Assembly: GCA_964617955.1 (NCBI GenBank) | Contig: CAZTXB010000002.1 | Span: 124,001 to 188,000, forward strand | Source of the DNA: JABWCE01 sp964617955 | GTDB taxonomy: Bacteria > Bacteroidota > Bacteroidia > NS11-12g > UBA9320 | Length of the DNA stretch: 64,000 nucleotides | Reading direction: 5' to 3' | Part shown: positions 53,929 to 62,547 of the stretch, piece after piece | Layout: every line of letters starts with the position of its first letter | Position numbering within the stretch: the stretch's first letter is position 1 | Translations under genes and position numbers: made by a program | The notes under the pieces: generated by a model | What the model saw: the letters and a program-made list of their open reading frames with translations, nothing else | What the model was told of the DNA's origin: nothing | Databases searched by the model: none

Positions 53929-54962
53929 AATTTTTTTTTAAAGTCAGGCGATTCTTATACCAATGGAGCCATTATGAATACTGGCCTTGGCTGTTTTTTT
54001 ATTTGCCTATCGTTCCTCTGCATCTGTATTTTGCCCTGAGGTCCAGATACTTCTTTTTTTCAACAGCGGCCAACCCTTCTATTGATAAAGGTGGGCTCTT
54101 TGGTGAAAGCAAAATGGATATTTTGAATAATTTTAGCGAGGATCTGAAACCCAAATCAACAAGACACAACAGGACAGATAAAATTGAAAATACCCTCAAG
54201 CTGATTAAGGAATCCGGATTTGAGTTCCCTCTCATTATTAAACCAAACATAGGAGAAAGAGGAGCACAAGTGGCTAAGATAAACACTGAAAGCGAAGCTT
54301 ATTCATACCTCGAGCAAAGCATGGAAGATTGTATCATTCAGGAATACATCGACTATGAACTTGAATTGGGGGTATTGTATGGAAGGATGCCGGGTGAAGA
54401 AAAGGGCAAGGTAAGGTCAATCGTTAAGAAAAAATTTCTTTCCGTTACCGGCAATGGAATCGATACGGTTGAGAATTTGCTGCTCCGGAACAAAAGAGCC
54501 TGGTTTCAAATGGAAAGATTAAAAAATGAAAAGCCGGAACTGATGAAGACGGTCTTAATTGCAGGGGAATACAAATTGGTAGAACCCATTGGCAACCATT
54601 GCAGAGGAACTGAATTTATCGATGCTAACTACTTGATTACAGAACCACTGCACGAAATTTTTGACAAGATAACATCTCAATTTGAAGGGTTCTATTACGG
54701 CCGTTTCGACTTAAAAGTTAGGAGTGAGGAATTGTTTAGTCAGGGCCAAAGTATAAAGATTTTTGAGTTGAATGGAGTGACCTCTGAACCAGGACACATT
54801 TACGACAAAAACTATACGCTTTTTAAGGCCTATCGCGATTTGATTAGAGAATATCGCTTTATATTCAAGATGAGCATGGCCAATATCAAATCGGGCATTA
54901 AACCTCTGAGTGCAGGTTTTATGGTGCCTCATATTCTCAAACATTTTGGAGCAAAAAATTGA
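53925..54962 (+). CDS. ATP-grasp family ligase-like protein, substrate unknown
   Basis: A 345-residue protein. Residues about 1-75 contain a hydrophobic segment (YWPWLFFYLPIVPLHLYFAL) and the sequence FFSTAANPSIDKGGLFGESK, which I take as a family-specific N-terminal extension. From about 85 an ATP-grasp fold follows: FPLIIKPNIGERGAQVAKI with the ATP-binding Lys, IIQEYIDYELELGVLYGRM, and the metal-ligand strand YYGRFDLKVRSEE with FELNGVTSEPGHIYD. The last pair resembles D-Ala-D-Ala ligase and peptide ligases. It probably joins a carboxylate to an amine or thiol using ATP. Substrate unknown; co-translated with the TANGO2-like gene. Confidence 0.8.
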   Translation: MKFFFKVRRFLYQWSHYEYWPWLFFYLPIVPLHLYFALRSRYFFFSTAANPSIDKGGLFGESKMDILNNFSEDLKPKSTRHNRTDKIENTLKLIKESGFEFPLIIKPNIGERGAQVAKINTESEAYSYLEQSMEDCIIQEYIDYELELGVLYGRMPGEEKGKVRSIVKKKFLSVTGNGIDTVENLLLRNKRAWFQMERLKNEKPELMKTVLIAGEYKLVEPIGNHCRGTEFIDANYLITEPLHEIFDKITSQFEGFYYGRFDLKVRSEELFSQGQSIKIFELNGVTSEPGHIYDKNYTLFKAYRDLIREYRFIFKMSMANIKSGIKPLSAGFMVPHILKHFGAKN

Positions 54963-55010
54963 GGAACACTTTTTGCCGGACCTTTTACGTTGCTTAAATT
55001 GCAAGCGTGT

Positions 55011-56534
55011 ATGAATTTAAAAAAAAATTTCATAACCATTTTTTTACTGGGATATGGCCTTTTTACTTTTGGGCAGGCCATTCAGGTAACCCCTGACATA
55101 CTCGACTTCGGAACAGTCCCTAAGTGGAAAAACGATACTGCCTTCTTTACGGTTAAAAACAATGACTCTAAATCGTTTGTTTTCTTACCGGTCGGATATG
55201 ATCAGGATGTGATGGTACGATTGCCGTCAGGCTATATTGTACCAGGTAGTACGGTCACCGTTAAAGTTATATACTATACGCAATCCAGAGGCAATTTTCG
55301 CAAAAGTATACCTGTTTATATCAATACTTCGGGCATTCCAATAAACCTTACGATTAAGGGCAAAATCATCGATTTTCACCCCGATGCCATGCTCAATTGT
55401 CCGTCGCTCATCGACAGTCCTAAACCCACAAACCATGAAAGTCCGATAGAGATACAAGTTGTGGAGGCCATTTCAGGTCAAGGATTAACCGGCTTCGATT
55501 TGATTGTGAAAAATCAATCGGAACAACAAGTGATAGAAAAGTCATCCAAATCCAATGTGTTTTTTAATTTTATAAAGAACGGGAAATACAAAGTTGTAGT
55601 CAGCTTAAATGGTTATCAGTCGGTTGAAGAAGATATAACCGTAAATAAAATCACAAGAAAATTTGTCATCAGGCTGCGACCCGACGAAGGTCCTTTGGCT
55701 ACAATTGGGACAGAGAGCAACCAAAATGATGAACCCATCATCATTAAAAAAGAAGACGCTGAAAAGGAGGAAGAAAAAAAGGATATCGATAAACTTCGTG
55801 AAAAATTTAGAGATAAATACAAGGACAAACAAATCATCGAAAAGGATGTCATCGTGGTAAAGGAGGGGGAAAAGGATTCACTCACCATCGAACAAAAAGA
55901 GGAAGAAGCGAAAGTTAGCAAGGAAAATGTACCCGATTTTATTGAAGGAGGGGTATTGAATACAGCAAAATATGCCGATAACAATATTGTGTTTCTAATT
56001 GATGTATCGAGCAGTATGGATCGGCCTGAAAAACTACCATATTTAAAAAAGGCGGTAAAAGACATGGTCAGGGTATTGAGAAGCGAAGATTTGGTCACCA
56101 TTATTGTTTACTCAAGCAAGGTAAATATTTTGCTGCAAGGTGAGCCGGGCAGCCATAAGGATAAAATTTACCAGGTCATTGACGGTTTGCAAGCCAAAGG
56201 TTTATCGCATGGCTCAGAAGGTTTAAACATAGCCTACCAGAATGCCAAAAGCAATTTCATTGACCGTGGCAACAATCAGGTTATTTTGGTTTCTGATGGT
56301 ATTTTTAGTTCCGACAATCTCGATAAAAAGAAATTGAATGCGGAGGTGAGCCGACGGGCAAAGAACGACCAAATTAAAACTTCAGTAATTGGGTTTGGAA
56401 GAAATGCAGAAGCCATTACATTTTTAAAAGATATTGCAGAGTCCGGTTCAGGTAATTTTATCAGAATTTTAAACGAAGACGATGCCGCAACCGCTTTGAT
56501 TGCAGAAATTATGAGCAATTCGAAGAAGGAGTAA
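55011..56534 (+). CDS. Secreted VWA domain protein with DUF1573-like and carboxypeptidase-regulatory-like domains
   Basis: A 507-residue exported protein from the ATG at 55011; a TTG 21 bases upstream is less likely. Order: signal peptide (1-22, ending LFTFGQA); a DUF1573/ASPM-like Ig domain (about 25-115; PDILDFGTVPKWKNDTAFFT); a CarboxypepD_reg-like domain (about 135-220; YKVVVSLNGYQSVEEDITVN); a highly charged Lys/Glu linker (about 235-305); and a VWA domain (about 320-500) with an intact MIDAS start DVSSSMD and VILVSDGIFSS. It lies 48 bases after the ATP-grasp gene and may be the fourth gene of that operon. Its partner is unknown, and no T9SS tail is visible. Confidence 0.87.
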   Translation: MNLKKNFITIFLLGYGLFTFGQAIQVTPDILDFGTVPKWKNDTAFFTVKNNDSKSFVFLPVGYDQDVMVRLPSGYIVPGSTVTVKVIYYTQSRGNFRKSIPVYINTSGIPINLTIKGKIIDFHPDAMLNCPSLIDSPKPTNHESPIEIQVVEAISGQGLTGFDLIVKNQSEQQVIEKSSKSNVFFNFIKNGKYKVVVSLNGYQSVEEDITVNKITRKFVIRLRPDEGPLATIGTESNQNDEPIIIKKEDAEKEEEKKDIDKLREKFRDKYKDKQIIEKDVIVVKEGEKDSLTIEQKEEEAKVSKENVPDFIEGGVLNTAKYADNNIVFLIDVSSSMDRPEKLPYLKKAVKDMVRVLRSEDLVTIIVYSSKVNILLQGEPGSHKDKIYQVIDGLQAKGLSHGSEGLNIAYQNAKSNFIDRGNNQVILVSDGIFSSDNLDKKKLNAEVSRRAKNDQIKTSVIGFGRNAEAITFLKDIAESGSGNFIRILNEDDAATALIAEIMSNSKKE

Positions 56535-56563
56535 AATGAGTTTAGAAACCTCAAAAACATAAC

Positions 56564-56597
56564 AAAAAAAAACCTGTGCATGCACAGGTTTTTTTGA
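56564..56597. terminator. Bidirectional terminator between the VWA and rplS genes
   Basis: A perfect palindrome AACCTGTGCATGCACAGGTT extended by A and T runs on both sides. It lies between two convergent genes (stops at 56534 on plus and 56614 on minus) and can serve both. Confidence 0.9.
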
Positions 56598-56613
56598 TAT
56601 AAATCAGAATAAG

Positions 56614-56958
56614 TTAAATTCTCTTTTCCTTGATACGGGCAGATTTACCGATCTTGGTTCTAAGATAAAACAAGCGAGCCCTGCGAACTTTTCCTCTTCT
56701 TAAAACTTCAATTTTATCGATATTAGGGCTGTTAAGAGGGAAAATTCTTTCCACGCCAATACCACCTGAAATTTTGCGAACCGTAAACGTCTCGGCTGTG
56801 CCGCTATTTCTGCGTTGTATAACAACACCCTGAAATTGCTGAATACGCTCCTTGGTACCTTCCTTTATTTTATAGTGTACACTCACAGTATCTCCGGCGG
56901 CGAAATCCGGAACGTCTGTTTTTTTATATTGAGCTTCTACATGCTTGATTAAATCCAT
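56614..56958 (-). CDS. rplS: 50S ribosomal protein L19
   Basis: L19 sits at the 30S-50S interface. The 114-residue protein is the standard length and shows DLIKHVEAQYKKTDVPDFAA, GDTVSVHYKIKEG, RIQQFQGVVIQRRNSG, TFTVRKISGGIGVERIFPL and the basic C-terminus RRGKVRRARLFYLR. It is monocistronic here; the rimM-trmD neighbours found in many other bacteria are absent. Confidence 0.98.
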   Translation of the reverse strand: MDLIKHVEAQYKKTDVPDFAAGDTVSVHYKIKEGTKERIQQFQGVVIQRRNSGTAETFTVRKISGGIGVERIFPLNSPNIDKIEVLRRGKVRRARLFYLRTKIGKSARIKEKRI

Positions 56959-56978
56959 GACCCTCGTTTTTAAAGGTG

Positions 56979-57008
56979 CAAAACTACAAATTTTTTATTT
57001 GAAAACAA
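56979..57008 (-). promoter_or_regulatory. rplS promoter
   Basis: On the minus strand TTG (57008-57006), a 19-base spacer and TAGTTTTG (56986-56979) match the phylum consensus, 20 bases before the rplS ATG. Confidence 0.6.
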
Positions 57009-57039
57009 GTGAATTTAAATATTCTTTGCATTAAAATTT

Positions 57040-57378
57040 ATGTCTAAAAAGAATAACAAGTTTCAAGGCATCGTATACAGCACAAATCCAGAGTTTGAGA
57101 TCGAAAACGATGACAATTTAAACGCAGAAACGCGGACTCCGGATAAACAAAATCTCTTGGTAAGGATATCCACCTCCGGAAGAGGGGGGAAAAAAGCAAG
57201 CCTTGTACAGCGATTTGTAGGCAAAGCTTCCGATTTAGAAGCCTTAGGGGTTGAATTGAAGAAACATCTCGGCACCGGGGGAACGGTAAAAGGAGGTGAA
57301 ATAGTTATTCAAGGCGATTTTTGTAAAAAAATAGTCGACTATCTGATTTCCAAAGGTTACAGGGCCAGATTGGGTTGA
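57040..57378 (+). CDS. SUI1/eIF1 family translation factor homologue (YciH-like)
   Basis: A 112-residue protein with the SUI1 fold: LVRISTSGRGGKKASLVQRF (compare the KxR and GKxVT regions of eIF1), KHLGTGGTVKGGEIVIQGDF and a final strand-helix (IVDYLISKGYRARLG). Bacterial members such as YciH can influence start-site fidelity but are not essential. The N-terminal 40 residues are polar and probably unstructured. It diverges from rplS, another translation gene, with about 80 bases between the starts. Confidence 0.92.
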   Translation: MSKKNNKFQGIVYSTNPEFEIENDDNLNAETRTPDKQNLLVRISTSGRGGKKASLVQRFVGKASDLEALGVELKKHLGTGGTVKGGEIVIQGDFCKKIVDYLISKGYRARLG

Positions 57379-57494
57379 TATTCTTATTCATAACTAATCT
57401 AAATTAATACGGATAATTTCATAAAGCCTTAACATATAGATAATTGTAATTTACATTTTATGATTTATTTCATTTTAATTCTTAGCTATTTTAC

Positions 57495-57502
57495 TAAATT
57501 TG
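57495..57502 (+). promoter_or_regulatory. -7 promoter element of pckA
   Basis: TAAATTTG in the context CTAAATTTGCATCCCC matches TAnnTTTG, 26 bases before the ATG at 57529. Confidence 0.55.
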
Positions 57503-57528
57503 CATCCCCAAAACCAGGAATTAAATAA

Positions 57529-59124
57529 ATGAAGCATCACCCTATCATAAGCCAGATCATTACTAAGGCTGCAAAAAGTCATATTCAACTTGATTCTAAT
57601 GAATTGGTGAATTATGCACTTCAAAAATCCGAAGGACAAGTGACCGATACCGGTGCTTTGGCTGCCGATACCGGTGAATTTACCGGAAGAAGCCCTAAAG
57701 ACAAATATGTGGTAATGGATACCAATACCAAAGATTCGGTATGGTGGGGAGATGTTAACCAACCCTTTGAGGTTGCAAAATTTGATGCCCTTCTTCAAAA
57801 AGTAATTAAGCATTACGAGAACAAGGAGCTGTTTGTTAGAAAAAGTTATGCCTGCGCCGATCAAAAGTACCGACTAAATATTGAAATCGTAACCGAAACG
57901 GCTTACCAAAACATGTTTGCAAATAACTTGTTTCTCAGGCCGACAAGGGATGAGGCTGAAGACTTAAGTCCGGATTGGATTATTCTGGCCGCACCTTCAT
58001 TTAGAGCGAACCCCGCAGAGGATGGAACCCGTCAACATAATTTTACTATGATTGATTTTACCAAAAAAATCATTCTGATTGGCGGTTCAGGATATACCGG
58101 AGAAATAAAAAAAGGCATTTTTACGGTGCTCAACTACATACTCCCACACGAAAGGGATGTGCTCTCTATGCACTGTTCGGCCAATATTGGTGCCAAAAAC
58201 GATACCGCTATATTTTTTGGACTGTCAGGGACCGGCAAAACTACCCTCTCAGCCGACCCGAATAGAAAATTGATAGGTGACGATGAACACGGTTGGGCCA
58301 ACAACAGTGTGTTTAATTTCGAAGGAGGCTGTTACGCAAAATGCGTCGACTTATCTAAAGAAAAGGAGCCACAAATCTGGAGCGCCATAAAGCCTGGTGC
58401 CTTGGTTGAAAATGTTAGGTTTTATCCCGGCACTAACACAGTGAATTTTGAAGATATCTCCGTCACTGAAAATACCAGAGTTGCTTATCCTATCGACTTT
58501 ATCGAAAATATCGCAGTTCCTTCGGTAGGCTCTGCACCAGAAAATATATTCTTTTTAACGGCTGACGCTTTCGGAGTATTACCCCCGATATCCAAATTAA
58601 CGCCCGGCCAGGCTATGTACCATTTTATATCAGGCTATACAGCCAAAGTAGCAGGCACTGAGGCAGGTGTTACCGAACCTCAGGCTACCTTCTCTGCTTG
58701 TTTTGGAAAAGCTTTTCTGCCCCTGCATCCGGCTAAATACGCGGAAATGCTGGGTAAAAAACTCAACGCCAATCCCAACATCAAAGTTTGGCTCATCAAT
58801 ACCGGTTGGAGCGGGGGGCCTTACGGAGTAGGTTCAAGAATGAAATTGGCCTATACCCGTGCCATGATAACCGCTGCCCTTGAAGGAAGTCTGGATCAGA
58901 TGGAATACCGCTCGCACAAAGTTTTTGGCGTCGCCATGCCCACCAGTTGTCCAAACGTACCTTCAGAGCTGCTTTACCCACGCAATACATGGGACAACCA
59001 AGCTGAATATGACTTGAAAGCCAATCATTTAGCTGAACTTTTTAATGCCAATTTTAAACAATATGCGGAAGGTTGTAGTGAGGAAATTAAGAACGCAGCA
59101 CCTAAGGCGGTCCTTGCAGCTTAA
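57529..59124 (+). CDS. pckA: Phosphoenolpyruvate carboxykinase (ATP)
   Basis: PckA interconverts oxaloacetate plus ATP and phosphoenolpyruvate plus CO2 plus ADP, the entry to gluconeogenesis. The 531-residue protein has the substrate Arg region TGEFTGRSPKDKYVV, the metal/oxaloacetate region LSMHCSANIGAKND, the P-loop FGLSGTGKTTLSADP, kinase-2 LIGDDEHGW, and the adenine-binding region TRVAYPIDFI. INTGWSGGPYGVGSRMKL is the typical C-terminal signature. The ATP-dependent (not GTP) form is indicated by length and these motifs. Monocistronic. Confidence 0.98.
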   Translation: MKHHPIISQIITKAAKSHIQLDSNELVNYALQKSEGQVTDTGALAADTGEFTGRSPKDKYVVMDTNTKDSVWWGDVNQPFEVAKFDALLQKVIKHYENKELFVRKSYACADQKYRLNIEIVTETAYQNMFANNLFLRPTRDEAEDLSPDWIILAAPSFRANPAEDGTRQHNFTMIDFTKKIILIGGSGYTGEIKKGIFTVLNYILPHERDVLSMHCSANIGAKNDTAIFFGLSGTGKTTLSADPNRKLIGDDEHGWANNSVFNFEGGCYAKCVDLSKEKEPQIWSAIKPGALVENVRFYPGTNTVNFEDISVTENTRVAYPIDFIENIAVPSVGSAPENIFFLTADAFGVLPPISKLTPGQAMYHFISGYTAKVAGTEAGVTEPQATFSACFGKAFLPLHPAKYAEMLGKKLNANPNIKVWLINTGWSGGPYGVGSRMKLAYTRAMITAALEGSLDQMEYRSHKVFGVAMPTSCPNVPSELLYPRNTWDNQAEYDLKANHLAELFNANFKQYAEGCSEEIKNAAPKAVLAA

Positions 59125-59256
59125 TCCATTTGAAACTAGGTTAGCTGCCTTTGTATGGAAGCATGCCATGGCGATCAATTTTTTATGATCACCCCTATGT
59201 TACCGAATTAAACGTTTAAATAATTCTTTTCGTTTTTGAAATGATATAAAATTCTT

Positions 59257-60729
59257 ATGAAAAAAATATTTTCAATTTTCGTGGCCATTTTATTGGCGGT
59301 TAAGTGTTTAAACGCCCAAAGCGGAGAGGAGAAAAAGATTAGTTTGGCGCAGGATTTGGGTGAAGGTTTTATAGTGAATCTCTACCACCATGGTCTGGCG
59401 ATAAAAACCATCAAAGGCAAAGAGGTGCAATTTTCCTTTTACGACCAAAACCTTAAAAAATCGGGAAATGCCAGCTTTGCGATGGAGGATAGAAGAGAAG
59501 TCCTTAAAAATTACTATTACGACTCCCTTATAAATAGAATCGTTGTTTTTCATGGCACCAAGCGAAAAACCTTTCTCACCCTCATTGAACCCTCAACTAA
59601 GAAGAAAAAGTTAATTGAACTCACGGTGGCAGCGAAAAAAACACTCATCGGCACAAGCTTTGTGAAGCTTGATAAGAATTCATTTATCGTGACTTCAAAA
59701 AGTGCAAAAACACTGTTGAACACCCTAGATCTTGCTAGTGGTGAAATTACACCTGTTGAGCTTCCAAAAGAATGGAAGGCCAGAGAAATTTTAAACACCA
59801 GAAGGGTTAACTCAAAGTATATGGCCGTTTTTTACTTAGACAAAACCGTAAAGAACCATAAATTTAAAAATATTGCCTTATTCAATGACCAGGGTGAACC
59901 GATGGTCGACCAACTTTTGAGCAATGAGGCAGAAGACTTTCCTATTGAAGAATACAGCATTACAGATATGGGAAACGAAGAATTTGCAATTGCAGGGACC
60001 TATTCAAAATCTGTCAACACAAGCTATTCTATTGGGTTGTTTGTGGCAAAAATTGAGAATCTCAAACTGTCATACATCAAATACTTTGACTACAATACCA
60101 TTAAAAATTTCTATAATTTTTTATCGGATAAAAGGAAGGAAAAGGCAGAAAAGAAAGCGGCAAAAAATGCCGAAAGAGGGAGGTCGACCAATTATCTAGC
60201 TCTAACGCATCCGGTTATTTTGGTAGACGGCCGATTTATTGTAACCGCGGAATTTTACTATCCCACCTACCGAACAGAGACCTCGACCACCTATATCAAT
60301 GGACGACCGACCACAACCACAAGAAGTGTTTTCGACGGATTTCAATATACCCATACCATGGTTCTTGGTATAGACGACAATGGGGAAAAGACGTTTGAAC
60401 ATTGCATTCCCCTGCACTTGGATTACAAACCCTATTTTGCTACCCAAAAACTCAAGCGCAGTTCAAACGAAAGTGAAATAAAATACAGCTACATAGCCGC
60501 TAATAAGATATTCAGCTTTTCTGTAGAAGACGCTGAACTTAAGGAGCATGTAACAAAAACTCTTGTTGAAGTAGAGGATGACAAAAAGGTTAAAAGAAGC
60601 TACAGTTCTATCGATAGCTGGTATGACAATTACTTTTACGCCAAAACAGAACAAACCACCAAAGAAAAAGGTAAGCTTATAGGTAATAAGGAAACCAATT
60701 ACTTTTTAATAAAATACAAGGTCGATTAA
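59257..60729 (+). CDS. Secreted protein of unknown function
   Basis: A 490-residue protein with a clear signal peptide (1-20, ending KCLNAQ) and no further membrane segment. The mature part appears beta-rich, with repeated strand-turn units such as KEVQFSFYDQNLKK, IVVFHGTKRKTFLTLIEP and SYSIGLFVAKIENLKLSYIK, which could be blades of a propeller. A very basic stretch rich in Lys/Ala/Arg (SDKRKEKAEKKAAKNAERGR, about 290-310) interrupts it. There is no T9SS sorting domain or lipobox. I do not recognise a family. It is likely periplasmic. Confidence 0.75.
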   Translation: MKKIFSIFVAILLAVKCLNAQSGEEKKISLAQDLGEGFIVNLYHHGLAIKTIKGKEVQFSFYDQNLKKSGNASFAMEDRREVLKNYYYDSLINRIVVFHGTKRKTFLTLIEPSTKKKKLIELTVAAKKTLIGTSFVKLDKNSFIVTSKSAKTLLNTLDLASGEITPVELPKEWKAREILNTRRVNSKYMAVFYLDKTVKNHKFKNIALFNDQGEPMVDQLLSNEAEDFPIEEYSITDMGNEEFAIAGTYSKSVNTSYSIGLFVAKIENLKLSYIKYFDYNTIKNFYNFLSDKRKEKAEKKAAKNAERGRSTNYLALTHPVILVDGRFIVTAEFYYPTYRTETSTTYINGRPTTTTRSVFDGFQYTHTMVLGIDDNGEKTFEHCIPLHLDYKPYFATQKLKRSSNESEIKYSYIAANKIFSFSVEDAELKEHVTKTLVEVEDDKKVKRSYSSIDSWYDNYFYAKTEQTTKEKGKLIGNKETNYFLIKYKVD

Positions 60730-60796
60730 AATGGCTTAACGGATTGAATACTATACACCATTCGGTGATTAATCTTTTGCCAGGGTTAACAACTTC

Positions 60797-61465
60797 TTAT
60801 TCCCCTTCCGGAACCGTTCCTCCTGAAGTATTTTGGTTGCGGTTCAGTTTCTTTTCCTTTCTGTAGGTTGACAATACAGGAATGGCTGTGATAATAATTA
60901 AAAATAAGACGACCAGGCCTAGGTGTTCTTTAATCCCGCTGTAGGTTTTGGCTAAAAAATAAGCGCTTAGGGTCATGGTTGAAGTCCAAAGAACAGAACC
61001 TACCACTGTATAGATAAAAAAGACTTTTTTATCCATTCTGATAACCCCGCTCAAGATCGGCGCAAAGGTTCTGATGATGGGTAAAAATCTTCCCAATATC
61101 AAGGCCTTGCCTCCATGTCGGTCGTAAAAGGTTTTGGTCAAACGTATATACCTTTTTTTAAAAATCAAAGAATCTTCACGGGTGAAAAGTTTGGGACCGA
61201 CCCTATGACCAAAATAATAACCTGTTAAATTTCCAAGTATGGCTGCGGCATTTAGCCCGAGCATGAGCGTGACAATGTTGACATCTAAAACATCCGTGCT
61301 GCAAAGGATTCCTGCTGTGAAAAGCAACGAATCTCCCGGTAAAAAAAATCCGACAAATAAGCCGGTTTCGGCAAAAATGATAAATAAAAGTAAGCCCATC
61401 CCGCCAATTCGAATCAAATTTTCGGGAACAAATAGCTTTGGAATCAGTTCAAAAAAATCGGGCAT
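60797..61465 (-). CDS. DedA family membrane protein
   Basis: A 222-residue inner membrane protein of the DedA/SNARE-associated (VTT) family. Members include undecaprenyl-phosphate and phospholipid flippases. Visible: the re-entrant region ETGLFVGFFLPGDSLLFTAG, ILGNLTGYYFGHRVGPKLF, the Arg-Pro motif ALILGRFLPIIRTFAPILSG and several membrane helices up to about residue 205, then a polar tail. A lipid carrier flippase role fits the envelope-rich window, but the substrate is not provable from sequence. Confidence 0.93.
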   Translation of the reverse strand: MPDFFELIPKLFVPENLIRIGGMGLLLFIIFAETGLFVGFFLPGDSLLFTAGILCSTDVLDVNIVTLMLGLNAAAILGNLTGYYFGHRVGPKLFTREDSLIFKKRYIRLTKTFYDRHGGKALILGRFLPIIRTFAPILSGVIRMDKKVFFIYTVVGSVLWTSTMTLSAYFLAKTYSGIKEHLGLVVLFLIIITAIPVLSTYRKEKKLNRNQNTSGGTVPEGE

Positions 61466-61551
61466 TTACAATGCGGCTAAATTAAGGATTTAATCATAGC
61501 AACTCGTATTCTTCTCATTTTTTTTCTATCTTGCCTTCCTATTTAGAGTAA

Positions 61552-62310
61552 ATGAACTTAAGATTAAAATATTTGACCATGGCCATCCTTAGTCTCCTTC
61601 TCACCTATTGTAAGGACGACGATCCCAAACCCTTCAAACCCAGTGTGGAAATGAGCATAGAGCACACCTGGAATGACAGCAGTTTGAAATTGAATAAGGC
61701 CTATGTCTGGGAACACGATTTTCAAATAGATTCCATAATTCCCAGCACTTTAATTTATCATATCAATCACTTAAGGCTGCTCACCCAGGACAGTTTAGCA
61801 ATAGATGCGAATAAGGAATATTACATGGTGGATTATGAGGATAAACAGGTTTATCCTGAGCAGATTCGCTTTAATGCACCGCTGGAGGGAGTAAAGTATT
61901 ATGTAACTTCTCTTGAATTTACGCTAGGAGTTGCTGATTCGCTGGCTAATTCAACAGGAAAGCTCAACAGCTTGTTTATTGCACCCATGTATTGGGGAAT
62001 GATTCAAGGGTATATTGGTTTCAAGTTCGAAGCATTGTCGCCTCAAGCGCCAGATAAAGCGCTCATTTATCATATTGGGGGATATACCAAACCTTTTTAC
62101 AATGCAAGAAGGATCAGATTGAATTTAAAAACTCCGTTTTTGCTTAACCGGGATAACCAGCTCGTTATTTCAGCCAATATCTTTAAAATTTTCAAGTCAA
62201 AACACGAAGTGGATATTCGAAGCATCGATAAAATACACTTGCCGGATGCAAACAGTGTGATTATTGCCGACAATGCAGCTGAAATCTTCTCCATTAAGCG
62301 TTTGAAATAA
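61552..62310 (+). CDS. MbnP-like lipoprotein
   Basis: A 252-residue predicted lipoprotein. The signal peptide ends in LLTYC (lipobox-like, Cys at about 20), followed by KDDDPKP, an acidic stretch seen in surface-exported Bacteroidota lipoproteins. The mature protein resembles the MbnP family: INHLRLLTQDSLAI, LEFTLGVADSLANSTGKLN, APMYWGMIQGYIGFKFEALS, and NNLVI-type C-terminal strands. MbnP proteins in methanotrophs work with MbnH in periplasmic Trp/copper chemistry. No MbnH-type dihaem peroxidase or TonB receptor gene lies beside it here, so a copper role is uncertain. Confidence 0.8.
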   Translation: MNLRLKYLTMAILSLLLTYCKDDDPKPFKPSVEMSIEHTWNDSSLKLNKAYVWEHDFQIDSIIPSTLIYHINHLRLLTQDSLAIDANKEYYMVDYEDKQVYPEQIRFNAPLEGVKYYVTSLEFTLGVADSLANSTGKLNSLFIAPMYWGMIQGYIGFKFEALSPQAPDKALIYHIGGYTKPFYNARRIRLNLKTPFLLNRDNQLVISANIFKIFKSKHEVDIRSIDKIHLPDANSVIIADNAAEIFSIKRLK

Positions 62311-62547
62311 TTTTGGATTTACATTGAATGAAGCCACACATGCACAGGTGTGGAGTCCACTGAAAATCAACGAAAAATGGCGCATTATTTTTGTCTTAAA
62401 GGCCTTAAAATGCTTAATATCAGACTACTTTTCTGTTCACGTGTAAGGGCAAAAAAACCGTTATAAAATTTTAAAGATTGCTTAATATTGCCCGAATGTA
62501 TTTTACAAGAAGAAAACAATCAATATAATAAAGAAATACCGACACAT

